A stretch of DNA of 64,000 nt from Solirubrobacterales bacterium. GTDB lineage: Bacteria; Actinomycetota; Thermoleophilia; Solirubrobacterales; 70-9. Positions 36,807 to 44,534 of the stretch are shown piece after piece; the first letter of the stretch is position 1; each line of letters starts with the position of its first letter. The stretch is taken from assembly GCA_020438355.1 (NCBI GenBank), contig JAGQUT010000003.1:1-64000 (forward strand). Direction: 5' to 3'. The notes below the pieces were generated by a model. The model worked only from the letters and a program-made list of their open reading frames with translations. It ran no database searches and had not been told where the DNA came from. Made by a program: the position numbers and the translations under genes.

Positions 36807-37867
36807 CCTTCGCCTCGATATTTCCCGCCCAGTTGACCGCCCTCAGGGCTACCGGCCTGGTCATCGCAGTGCTGATCATCGCCTTCGCGCTGATCCGGCG
36901 ACGGGACATGCGCAATGCGGACGTGATCCTGCTCCTTCTCGCCGGTCTGGGACTGGCCATCGTCTCGGGAACCGAGATCACCGACCGGCTCCTTTCGGCC
37001 CTTTCGTTCAATCGCGGTAACGGCGGCAGGATCCTCGGTCTCGCGGTCATCGCGATCTTCATCCTCTTCCTGATGGCGCTCAGGGCGTTGTCGGTCGGCG
37101 CCCGGAACGCCCGCCAGCTCTCGGCGGTCCTCGAAGGGATCTCCTCCGAGCAATTCCGGGCGAGCGACCATCGCAAGCAGTTCCGTGGCAAGGTGGCGGT
37201 CGTCATTCCGGCCTACAACGAGGCGGACAACATCGGCTATGTGCTGGACCAGATACCCGCCGAGGTCTGTGGCCTCCCTACCGCGACACTGGTGGTGGAC
37301 GACGGCTCCCGCGACGGGACCGAGGAAGTCGCCGAGGCCCACGGTGCGGTCGTCGCCAGGCATGTAGTCAACAGAGGCGGAGGCGCGGCCCTCCGGACCG
37401 GTTACAGGCTTATGGTCGATTCAGATGCCGCGATCGTCGTCACGCTCGATGCCGACGGACAACACCTTCCGGCCGAGATGCCAAACCTCGTTCAGCCCGT
37501 ACTTGATGGCAAGGCCGATGTTGCCCATGGCTCGAGAGTCCTGGGGCATGCGGAGGACAACCATTTCGCGAGGGAGATGGGGATCGTCTTCTTCAACCGG
37601 CTCGTCTCGTTCATCACCCGAACCCATGTAACCGACTGCTCGAACGGCTACCGGGCCGTCCGTACATCGGTCCTCCCCACCCTGGTTCTCAAACAGGAGC
37701 AGTTCCACACCTCCGAGTTCCTGATCGAGGCGATCAAGCGGGGGGTCCCCGCGGTCGAAGTCCCGGTCACGGTCGAGCAGCGCCTTCACGGCCACTCGAA
37801 GAAGCCGGCTGTCTTCCGCTACGGAATGGGCTTCGCCAACGCCATAGTCCGAACCTGGCTTAGGTAA
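36803..37867 (+). CDS. DUF2304-like domain fused to a DPM1-type GT2 glycosyltransferase
   Basis: 354 residues; the ATG overlaps the previous stop (ATGA). Residues 1-110 contain three hydrophobic helices like the small DUF2304 membrane proteins that often accompany polyprenyl-phosphate sugar synthases. Residues 125-354 are a cytosolic family 2 glycosyltransferase: VAVVIPAYNEADNIGYVLDQ, VVDDGSRDGT and TLDADGQHLPAEMPNL (DxD metal site). It would make polyprenyl-phosphate-linked sugar for the two upstream GT-C enzymes. Fusion of the two modules is the notable feature. Confidence 0.82.
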   Translation: MTFASIFPAQLTALRATGLVIAVLIIAFALIRRRDMRNADVILLLLAGLGLAIVSGTEITDRLLSALSFNRGNGGRILGLAVIAIFILFLMALRALSVGARNARQLSAVLEGISSEQFRASDHRKQFRGKVAVVIPAYNEADNIGYVLDQIPAEVCGLPTATLVVDDGSRDGTEEVAEAHGAVVARHVVNRGGGAALRTGYRLMVDSDAAIVVTLDADGQHLPAEMPNLVQPVLDGKADVAHGSRVLGHAEDNHFAREMGIVFFNRLVSFITRTHVTDCSNGYRAVRTSVLPTLVLKQEQFHTSEFLIEAIKRGVPAVEVPVTVEQRLHGHSKKPAVFRYGMGFANAIVRTWLR

Positions 37868-37870
37868 GTA

Positions 37871-37989
37871 GTCGGCGAGCCCCGGGTCGGGTGGCCCTCC
37901 CAAAGATGGCCCACCCGTCGCGTTTGTCCCCAGTCACTCGCCGACAGGAGCAGTAATCGGAAGCCACTTTGGGAGGGCCACCCGACCCG
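37871..37989. repeat. interlocked inverted repeats (possible pseudoknot or transposon-like remnant)
   Basis: A perfect 23-bp inverted repeat pairs 37883-37905 with 37967-37989 and extends three more base pairs inward past one bulged A. A second pair, GTCGGCGAG (37871-37879) with CTCGCCGAC (37937-37945), interlocks with it: the arm order is A, B, A', B'. The element fills most of the 168-base gap between two convergent genes. It has no poly-T tail and no ORF. Confidence 0.75.
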
Positions 37990-38035
37990 TTCTGTCCGAC
38001 CCGTCACCAGATTGAGCTGCCCCGCCGGCCCCTGA

Positions 38036-38320
38036 CTACCTTTGCGGGGGCATTCGGGTTTCTTCTGGTGGGGGCAGGTAGAGGTCGTAGCCGCAACGGG
38101 GGCAGACCTGGACGTAGAGCTTCAGGACCTTGCCGCAATTGTCACAGCGGCGTTCAGGTTCATTCACCTCATTGCGGATCAGGAACACGGCGATCAGGCC
38201 AAGTCCGGGCAGGACGGAGCCGATGATCAGCCACAGGAAGAAAGACCCCCCTTTGGCCCGGCCGATGATTCCGGTCGCGATTCCAAAGAGGAGGGCGATG
38301 AAGACGTATTCGAAACCCAC
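38036..38320 (-). CDS. small membrane protein with C-terminal zinc ribbon
   Basis: 94 residues from GTG 38320. Two hydrophobic helices (VFIALLFGIATGIIG and FLWLIIGSVLPGLGLIAVFL) are followed by a four-cysteine zinc ribbon: CDNC, 11 residues, CPRC. The N-terminal extension possible in this frame is Phe-rich antisense of the neighbouring gene and is rejected. The protein ends Pro-rich. Function unknown; such proteins are often uncharacterised membrane or regulatory factors. Confidence 0.7.
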   Translation of the reverse strand: MGFEYVFIALLFGIATGIIGRAKGGSFFLWLIIGSVLPGLGLIAVFLIRNEVNEPERRCDNCGKVLKLYVQVCPRCGYDLYLPPPEETRMPPQR

Positions 38321-38381
38321 AGCAACATTGTGGCGGTCGCAGGTTTCACTTGACGGCTGGTGAACAATGTGGGGACAGGGG

Positions 38382-39920
38382 ATGGCAGTCAAGGCCGGGA
38401 AAAAGAAGAAACAGGTCACCTACCGACGCCAGCGCTGGGTGGATACCGGTGAAGGCGTCGTTCGGCTGCGAACGAAGGTGATCCGACGACGACGCGGCGA
38501 GAAACCACCCCGGAAGGACCCCGGCCCCCGTCCGCTCCCACGCCCCCAGCAGCCGAAGCGGCCGGCCGGGCCCCAGCCTTTCGGAACGTACAAGGGCAAA
38601 TTCGGAAGGCTGGAAGCCACCAGGCTGCTCAATCGTGCCGGTTTCGGCCCCCTGCCGGGACAGGCCGAGAAGCTGGCGAAGATGGGAATGAAAAAGGCGG
38701 TCCTGTCGCTGACCCGACCTCGGGGCGAGGCCAGACTGACCGGTCCCGAACCGGTTGACGGTGACGGGATTCCGATCGCACCTTTCGACTCCTGGGGCCA
38801 TGACCACCTCTGGTGGCTTGATCGCATGGTCCGGAGCAACCAGCCCTTCAGGGAACGGATGGCGCTGGTCTTTCATGACTGGTTTGCGACTTCCAACACC
38901 GGCGTTTCGCAGCAGAGGCAAATGATTGACCAGTACTGGACCCTCAGGTCGGGGGTGAACGGCACCTTCGACGACCTGACCCTGAAGATCACCAGGGACC
39001 CGGCCATGCTCCAGTGGCTGAGTGGCGGCGACAACACGAAGTGGTCACCCAACGAGAACTATGCCCGCGAACTGATGGAGCTGTTCACGCTCGGGGCCGA
39101 TCGCGGTGCCTACACCGAGCAGGACATACGCGAGGCCGCCCGGGCACTCACCGGCTGGCGCTACGACTGGGACGACGATCTCGGTGCCCACAACTTCCGT
39201 TTCGACCCCGAGTACCACGACGATGACCCGAAGACGATCTTCGGGCAGAAGGGCAACTGGGGCTGGCGTGACGTCTGCCGCCTTTGCGTCACCCACCGGC
39301 TGCACGCCAGCTATTTCGTCGACAAGCTCTGGAGCTACTTCGTCCCGGCCGCCCCGTCGAAGGACACCCGGCAAGCACTGATCCGCCTCTACCTCGAGAA
39401 CGACCGGAAGATCCTGCCCGTCGTCGAGGCGATCCTGCAGCATCCGGACTTCTACCGCGGGCCGCCGATGATCAAGCCGCCAGTCGTCTTCAATGCCAGC
39501 CTGCTTCGCGCTCTGGGAGAACCGATCCGGTCCGATGCCTGGGTCTGGCTCGGGGACGGGGCCGGACAGCAGCTCTTCCTTCCCCCGAACGTTGCTGGCT
39601 GGGACGACGAACGCTGGCTTGACACCTCGACTGTGAGGGCCCGGTGGCTGATGGTCACCTACGCGCTGGAGACCCACCATCACGAAGCCTGGGACGACTC
39701 CTACAGGGAAAAGGAATCGACCCGTGAGGCAGTCAATCGCGCACTCGCCACGTACGGCTGGCCCGCTCTGCGGGCCGATCACCAGGGCGAACTGATCGCC
39801 ATGGCAGACCGGATCCCCGCGTACGTCCAGGATGAGTGGCAGGCTCGCCCTTACCTGGCAATGCGCCAGAACGCCCTGCTTCAGCTGATCGCCTCCTCCC
39901 CCGACTTGCAGCTCTCATGA
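38382..39920 (+). CDS. DUF1800 domain protein
   Basis: 512 residues from ATG 38382, which is preceded by GGGG at a suitable distance (ATG 38367 would add five). The first 75 residues are very basic and Pro-rich, with no Sec signal. The rest is DUF1800: FGRLEATRLLNRAGFGPLPG, FRERMALVFHDWFATS, NENYARELMELFTLGADRGA, YTEQDIREAARALTGW, and NVAGWDDERWLDTSTVRARW. DUF1800 proteins are nearly always paired with DUF1501 proteins, as here, where the next ATG overlaps this stop. Their biochemical role is not established. Confidence 0.85.
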   Translation: MAVKAGKKKKQVTYRRQRWVDTGEGVVRLRTKVIRRRRGEKPPRKDPGPRPLPRPQQPKRPAGPQPFGTYKGKFGRLEATRLLNRAGFGPLPGQAEKLAKMGMKKAVLSLTRPRGEARLTGPEPVDGDGIPIAPFDSWGHDHLWWLDRMVRSNQPFRERMALVFHDWFATSNTGVSQQRQMIDQYWTLRSGVNGTFDDLTLKITRDPAMLQWLSGGDNTKWSPNENYARELMELFTLGADRGAYTEQDIREAARALTGWRYDWDDDLGAHNFRFDPEYHDDDPKTIFGQKGNWGWRDVCRLCVTHRLHASYFVDKLWSYFVPAAPSKDTRQALIRLYLENDRKILPVVEAILQHPDFYRGPPMIKPPVVFNASLLRALGEPIRSDAWVWLGDGAGQQLFLPPNVAGWDDERWLDTSTVRARWLMVTYALETHHHEAWDDSYREKESTREAVNRALATYGWPALRADHQGELIAMADRIPAYVQDEWQARPYLAMRQNALLQLIASSPDLQLS

Positions 39921-41269
39921 CCGATCCTCGCTGCTGCCAGAACTACACCCGTTCGAACCTTCTGCGATCGGCGGCCGCCCAGGCGGGGCGCGGTCTGCCG
40001 CCGATCGAGAACGGCATGCCACTGCCGGCCGGTACCGGCCTGACCCGCCGTGGCTTCATCGCCGGAGCCGCCGGGCTCGCGCTCGCCGTCTACGGTGCCG
40101 GTCGTACCCCGCTGCCCCTCTTCGAGGACGGAATCGCCCAGGCGGCCCAGTCTGACCGGGTGCTCGTCTCGATATTCCTTGACGGCGGGGCTGATGCCCT
40201 CTCGCTTCTCGCTCCAGTCGACCATCCGCGTTACCACGAACTCAGACCTGTCCTGGCTCTGGATGCCGGCAGCGGAACGCCCTTCAGCGAGGATCCGAGC
40301 CTCCATTGGCACCCTGCCGCATCGGCGCTGGCCCAGCTTCATGCCGAGGGCAAGGTCACCGTCTTTCCCGCGGTCGGCTACGACGACGCCAACCAGTCTC
40401 ACTTCACCTCCAGGCACTTCTGGGAGGTCGGAGAACTCGAAACGGACACCCGGACAGGATGGATGGGCAGGTACCTCGACCTGGTCGGTACCGACAACAA
40501 TCCCCTCCAGGGACTGTCACTCAGCAACACCCTCGCACCCGCCCTGGCAACCCGCGAGAAGCCCGTCGCAGCAGTCGAGGGTGTCACCGACTATGACCTC
40601 TGGTCCCACGCATCCGAGCCGGTCAGCGACGAGATGTTCCGAAGCTTCAAACGGATGGGTCAGATGAAGTCCGAGTCGCCGGCGTTACGGGACAGCCGCC
40701 GGGCCATCCGGGCCACCAACATCATCCGCGAGACGCTCTCCTCGTTCGAGGAGTTCCAGAGCCCCGTCCAGTACCCCGAGGCGCGACTGGGCGAGCAGCT
40801 CTCCGGGCTTGCGGCCCTCCTCGGTGCGGGAATGCCGCTTCGTTGCGTCTCCGTCACCGCCGACGGAGCCTACGACACACATTCCGCCCAGGTCGAAGAG
40901 TTCGACGGCGCCGTCAAGGCGACCAGCGACTCGATCCTTGCCTTTCAGAGGGACCTGGAGGCTCGCGGCCTCCAGGACCGCGTCCTCGTTCAGGTGTGGT
41001 CCGAGTTCGGGCGCCGCCCGGAAGAGAACGGCTCCGCAGGCACCGATCACGGGGCCGCAGGTGTCGCTTTGCTGATCGGGAGCCGGGCAAGCGGGCAGAT
41101 GGTCGGGGAGTTTCCCGGCCTGACAAGTCTCGATCCCGACGACAACCTCCGTCACACCTCCGATTTCCGCGCCATGTACTGCTCGCTGATCGAGCAGTGG
41201 TTCGATCATGAAGCCGGACCGATCATTCCCGGAGCTTCCAGATTCGCCAGGCCGGTGTTGATCAAGTGA
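39917..41269 (+). CDS. DUF1501 domain protein (Tat-exported)
   Basis: 450 residues from ATG 39917, overlapping the DUF1800 stop (ATGA). A twin-arginine signal, LTRRGFIAGAAGLALAVYGAG, lies unusually deep (about 42-62), so a 41-residue N-region precedes it. The body has the DUF1501 core, distantly related to the alkaline phosphatase/sulfatase fold: VLVSIFLDGGADALSLLAPV, NQSHFTSRHFWEVGE, AYDTHSAQVEEFDGA, VLVQVWSEFGRRPEENGSAG and TDHGAAGVALLIG with Asp/His of the putative metal site. Probably a folded extracytoplasmic enzyme of unknown substrate. It overlaps the cupredoxin gene by four bases. Confidence 0.85.
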   Translation: MTDPRCCQNYTRSNLLRSAAAQAGRGLPPIENGMPLPAGTGLTRRGFIAGAAGLALAVYGAGRTPLPLFEDGIAQAAQSDRVLVSIFLDGGADALSLLAPVDHPRYHELRPVLALDAGSGTPFSEDPSLHWHPAASALAQLHAEGKVTVFPAVGYDDANQSHFTSRHFWEVGELETDTRTGWMGRYLDLVGTDNNPLQGLSLSNTLAPALATREKPVAAVEGVTDYDLWSHASEPVSDEMFRSFKRMGQMKSESPALRDSRRAIRATNIIRETLSSFEEFQSPVQYPEARLGEQLSGLAALLGAGMPLRCVSVTADGAYDTHSAQVEEFDGAVKATSDSILAFQRDLEARGLQDRVLVQVWSEFGRRPEENGSAGTDHGAAGVALLIGSRASGQMVGEFPGLTSLDPDDNLRHTSDFRAMYCSLIEQWFDHEAGPIIPGASRFARPVLIK

Positions 41270-41793
41270 GACGGGTCTCCCTCCTCTCAATGGTCGTACT
41301 CGCCGCTGCGCTGATCGGCCCCGCACATTCCTCGGCGGCGGGACCCGCCGACGGTCAGCCTTCCACGATCCGAGCGAAGAAATGCTCATGGGACTGGAAG
41401 CGAAAGAAAGTGGTCCGCTGGGTATGGCGGGATGGCGTCAGTAAACGAATCGTCCGCTACCGTCGTGTCAAGGTCCGGATCTGCCGGACGGTTCCGGATC
41501 CGGTCCCCGCACCGGCCCGCCTCGGCGTCAAGGCCTACGAGTTCGGCTTCACCCTGAGCGCAAAGAGCCTGGTTGCCGGTGACACCATCATCGAGCTGAA
41601 CAACCAGGGTGAAGATGCCCACGACCTGCATGTTCAAAGGAGCGGGAGCGACGAGGAGCTGTCAACTCCGGAAACGGAACCGGGAACCCAGAGCCGCATC
41701 AGGTTCACCACTACACCCGGCACCTACCGCCTGTGGTGCTCTTTGCCGAACCATGCGAGTTGGGGCATGGACACGACCTTCGAGGCTGGCTAG
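41266..41793 (+). CDS. secreted cupredoxin (type 1 copper protein)
   Basis: 175 residues from GTG 41266 inside the DUF1501 stop. A Sec signal peptide (about 1-25, ending HSSAAG) is followed by a very basic Trp-rich segment (KKCSWDWKRKKVVRWVWRDG, about 38-57) and a plastocyanin-like domain (about 85-175). Copper ligands can be read directly: His in GEDAHDLHV, then Cys, His and Met in LWCSLPNHASWGM. It could pass electrons to or from a partner outside the membrane. Overlapping stops and starts put it in one operon with DUF1800 and DUF1501. Confidence 0.85.
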   Translation: MRRVSLLSMVVLAAALIGPAHSSAAGPADGQPSTIRAKKCSWDWKRKKVVRWVWRDGVSKRIVRYRRVKVRICRTVPDPVPAPARLGVKAYEFGFTLSAKSLVAGDTIIELNNQGEDAHDLHVQRSGSDEELSTPETEPGTQSRIRFTTTPGTYRLWCSLPNHASWGMDTTFEAG

Positions 41794-43169
41794 TCGCCCC
41801 TTTGTTCAGCGGCAAGGTCCGCGTCGGCGCGGTCCTTGCCCGCGGCCGGCATGTCACTGTCAACCGGACGGTGTGAACCCCCATGAAGGTAGCGGTCGGG
41901 ACTGAGGACGCCCGGACGGCCGATCGAGCCGACCTCGGAGATATCCCGCGAGAAGGGCAGGCTGGCCGTCCAGTCGATCACCGCACGCACCTTTCTTGAT
42001 GCTCCCGGGATCTGGCTCATGTGGTAGGAGCGGGCCATCCACCAGGCCTTGAAGCCACGGAAAGTGCGGTCCGAAACCTTGCCGACAGCCTTGTAGCGAC
42101 CGAGGTTCACGAACGATGCGTAGCCCTGATAGTCGAAGGTCTCCGGTTTGCCGAGACCGATAGCGGCGGCGATATTGGCAGCGACCACGGGGGCCTGCCT
42201 CACCGCGTGCTGGGCCGTCGGCGGACAAACGCCACCCTTCGGGTTCGGCACTGCCGCCGCGTCACCGAGCGACCAGACCCCGCTCATCCCCTCCACCGAC
42301 ATGCTGCTGTCCACCTTGACCCGTCCCCTCTCGTCAAGGGGCACTCCGAAGTTCTGGAGGCTCGGGTTTGGCACGACCCCCGCAGTCCAGACCACGGTCC
42401 GGGTCGGGATCGTCTCGCCGGTAGAAATCCTGGCCGTCGTCTCGGTGACCTCTTCGAGAGTCGTCCCGAGCCGGATGTCGATCCCGCGGCCCCGCAGTTC
42501 GTCACAGGCGTAGTCAGCAAGCTCGCGGTCGATCTCGGGAAGGACACGATCAGCGGCCTCGACCAGGATCCAGCGCATCCCGTGAAGTCTTGCCTTCGGG
42601 TAGTCCCGCATCGCATCTGCAGCGAAGTCCTGAAGCTCGGCAAGGGCTTCCAGGCCCGCATAACCACCGCCAACGAATACGTATGTAAGAAGCTCTTCCC
42701 GGAGGGCTGGATCATCGGTGGCATTCGCCATCTCGAGGGTCTCGATCATGTGATTCCGGAGGAAGATCGCATCGGCGAGACTCTTGAATCCGACCGCGTG
42801 CTCATTCAGTCCGGGGACCGGAAGGAACCGGGATATCGAACCGGGAGCGAACACCAGATGGTCGTAGGGAATCTGCTCGGTCTGCCCCATGTGGCTGCGG
42901 AGGGTTACCTCCCTCGCGTCGGGGTCGTGGTCATCGACCACCCCGAGCCGCAGATTGGTCCGGTGGAGGATCTCGCGCAGGGGCGTGACCACGTGGCGCG
43001 GCTCCAGGGTGCCGGCGGCGGCCTCGGGCAGCAGCGGTGTGTACAGCAGGAAATTGACGTCGTTGACGAGCGTCAGACGCGCAGACTGCCGGGGCAGAAC
43101 CTTCTCGAGGTGTCGGGCTACGTTAGCTCCGGCGAATCCGCCGCCGACTATGACGATGTTCCAGGCCAT
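41790..43169 (-). CDS. ndh: type II NADH:quinone oxidoreductase
   Basis: Single-subunit, non-proton-pumping NADH dehydrogenase that reduces menaquinone at the membrane surface. 459 residues from ATG 43169. The FAD site is VIVGGGFAGANVARHLEKVL at the N-terminus and the NADH site YVFVGGGYAGLEALAEL (about 170-186). RTVVWTAGVVPNP and SLGDAAAVPNPKGG.CPPTAQHA are family motifs. A TATACT hexamer lies seven bases before the ATG, implying a leaderless transcript. It faces the cupredoxin gene and shares a CTAG stop with it. Confidence 0.93.
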   Translation of the reverse strand: MAWNIVIVGGGFAGANVARHLEKVLPRQSARLTLVNDVNFLLYTPLLPEAAAGTLEPRHVVTPLREILHRTNLRLGVVDDHDPDAREVTLRSHMGQTEQIPYDHLVFAPGSISRFLPVPGLNEHAVGFKSLADAIFLRNHMIETLEMANATDDPALREELLTYVFVGGGYAGLEALAELQDFAADAMRDYPKARLHGMRWILVEAADRVLPEIDRELADYACDELRGRGIDIRLGTTLEEVTETTARISTGETIPTRTVVWTAGVVPNPSLQNFGVPLDERGRVKVDSSMSVEGMSGVWSLGDAAAVPNPKGGVCPPTAQHAVRQAPVVAANIAAAIGLGKPETFDYQGYASFVNLGRYKAVGKVSDRTFRGFKAWWMARSYHMSQIPGASRKVRAVIDWTASLPFSRDISEVGSIGRPGVLSPDRYLHGGSHRPVDSDMPAAGKDRADADLAAEQRGD

Positions 43170-43242
43170 GCCGCCGAGTATATGCAGCCGGGGTATCAGG
43201 GATTTCGCAACCGGGGGCCGTTTGATCTGTTCTAATTGGCAT

Positions 43243-44526
43243 ATGGGTTCACCAGGCAGGGCCGGGGGACGCAGGATCGGGGCTCTCGCCCTGGCTCTTC
43301 TTCTCGCCGCCGCAGCATCAGCAGTCGTCTCTTCCTCAGCCAGCGCCGCCGGGATCAGCAATCTGGACGGCAAACCCCCGAAGGTCTCCAGAGTTTCCGG
43401 TTCCTCTGTGGTGGCCTCCCCCATCCAGGCTTCTCCGGCCGCCGTGGAGCGCTACTGGACCCCGGAACGGATGATGAACGCGAAGCCAGCCGACCAGCCG
43501 AGCCCCGAAGGAGCTCTGGACATTCCCGATCTGGGCGGCTACGACGCCAGCAGTTCCGCCGCAACCGGTGACTTCACCCCAGCCAACGTCACCGCTTACC
43601 CGCAGCGAATCCAGGGCAAGGTCTTCTTCCGGGTCGGGTCTGACAACTTCACCTGTTCCGGGACCGTCGTCGAGTCGGCTGGCCGCAACCTCGTCTTTAC
43701 CGCTGGACACTGCGTTTATGACCAGGTCTCCGGATTCGTCGACGAGATTGCCTTCGTTCCGGGATACGAGAACGGACCCACCCTGTACGACACCTACAGC
43801 GGACTCCAGTGGTTCACGACACCACGCTGGGCTTCATCCGGTAGCAACAGCTATGACATTGGCCTCATAGCTCTACAGCAGCCGATTGAAGACCTCGGCG
43901 CGCGGAAGATCGCCTTCGACCTGAACCCGGTCGTGAACAGGAAAAAGCGCGAGTACACGATTTACGGCTATCCCTCGAAGCCGAGCGACCGCTTCGACGG
44001 GGAGACACTCCAGGGCTGCCGGGCGGCTTTCGCTTTCTACGACAGCACTCCACCCAACATCGCTCCTCTGCCGATGGCGGCAAAGCCCTGCTTCATGCAG
44101 CAGGGCGCCAGCGGTGGCGGCTGGATCACCCTGGGCAATTATCTGGCTTCAGTGGTCAGCTACGGCTACTGCGACAACCTGCCGAGAGACTGCGGCAGGA
44201 TCTACGGTCCGGTCTTCTCGAACGCCGCGAAGGCCCTGTACGTCGGAGCCGGTGGTTCCGTCGCGCCGACGGTGAAGGTTCTGGCAGGGCCCCCTAAGGT
44301 GGTCCGCAAACGCAAGGTGAAGTTCCGTTTCGGAGGAACCGCCTCGACCCTGCTCGGGTACACCTGCCAGCTCGACCGGCAGAAGAAGGTCAGCTGTTCC
44401 TCGAAGATCTCGATCAGCAGGTTGACCGCCGGGCGGCACACCCTGAGAGTCAGGGCGATCGACCAGACCGGTCGGGTCAGCCGGCAGATCGTGCGCAACT
44501 TCCGGGTCGTCCTGCCCCGGCGCTGA
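43243..44526 (+). CDS. secreted trypsin-like serine protease with C-terminal Ig-like domain
   Basis: 427 residues from ATG 43243. The signal peptide covers about residues 1-37 (ALALALLLAAAASAVVSSS). The protease domain has the full triad: His in FTAGHCVYD, Asp in NSYDIGLIALQQP, and Ser in QQGASGGGWI, in the style of V8/glutamyl endopeptidases. A pro-region lies before it. The last 90 residues form an Ig-like beta domain (GYTCQLDRQKKVSCSSK, GRHTLRVRAIDQTGR), a type common in surface proteins of this bacterial class. TCTAAT lies six bases before the ATG, so the message is probably leaderless. Confidence 0.85.
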   Translation: MGSPGRAGGRRIGALALALLLAAAASAVVSSSASAAGISNLDGKPPKVSRVSGSSVVASPIQASPAAVERYWTPERMMNAKPADQPSPEGALDIPDLGGYDASSSAATGDFTPANVTAYPQRIQGKVFFRVGSDNFTCSGTVVESAGRNLVFTAGHCVYDQVSGFVDEIAFVPGYENGPTLYDTYSGLQWFTTPRWASSGSNSYDIGLIALQQPIEDLGARKIAFDLNPVVNRKKREYTIYGYPSKPSDRFDGETLQGCRAAFAFYDSTPPNIAPLPMAAKPCFMQQGASGGGWITLGNYLASVVSYGYCDNLPRDCGRIYGPVFSNAAKALYVGAGGSVAPTVKVLAGPPKVVRKRKVKFRFGGTASTLLGYTCQLDRQKKVSCSSKISISRLTAGRHTLRVRAIDQTGRVSRQIVRNFRVVLPRR

Positions 44527-44534
44527 ACGGCCGA

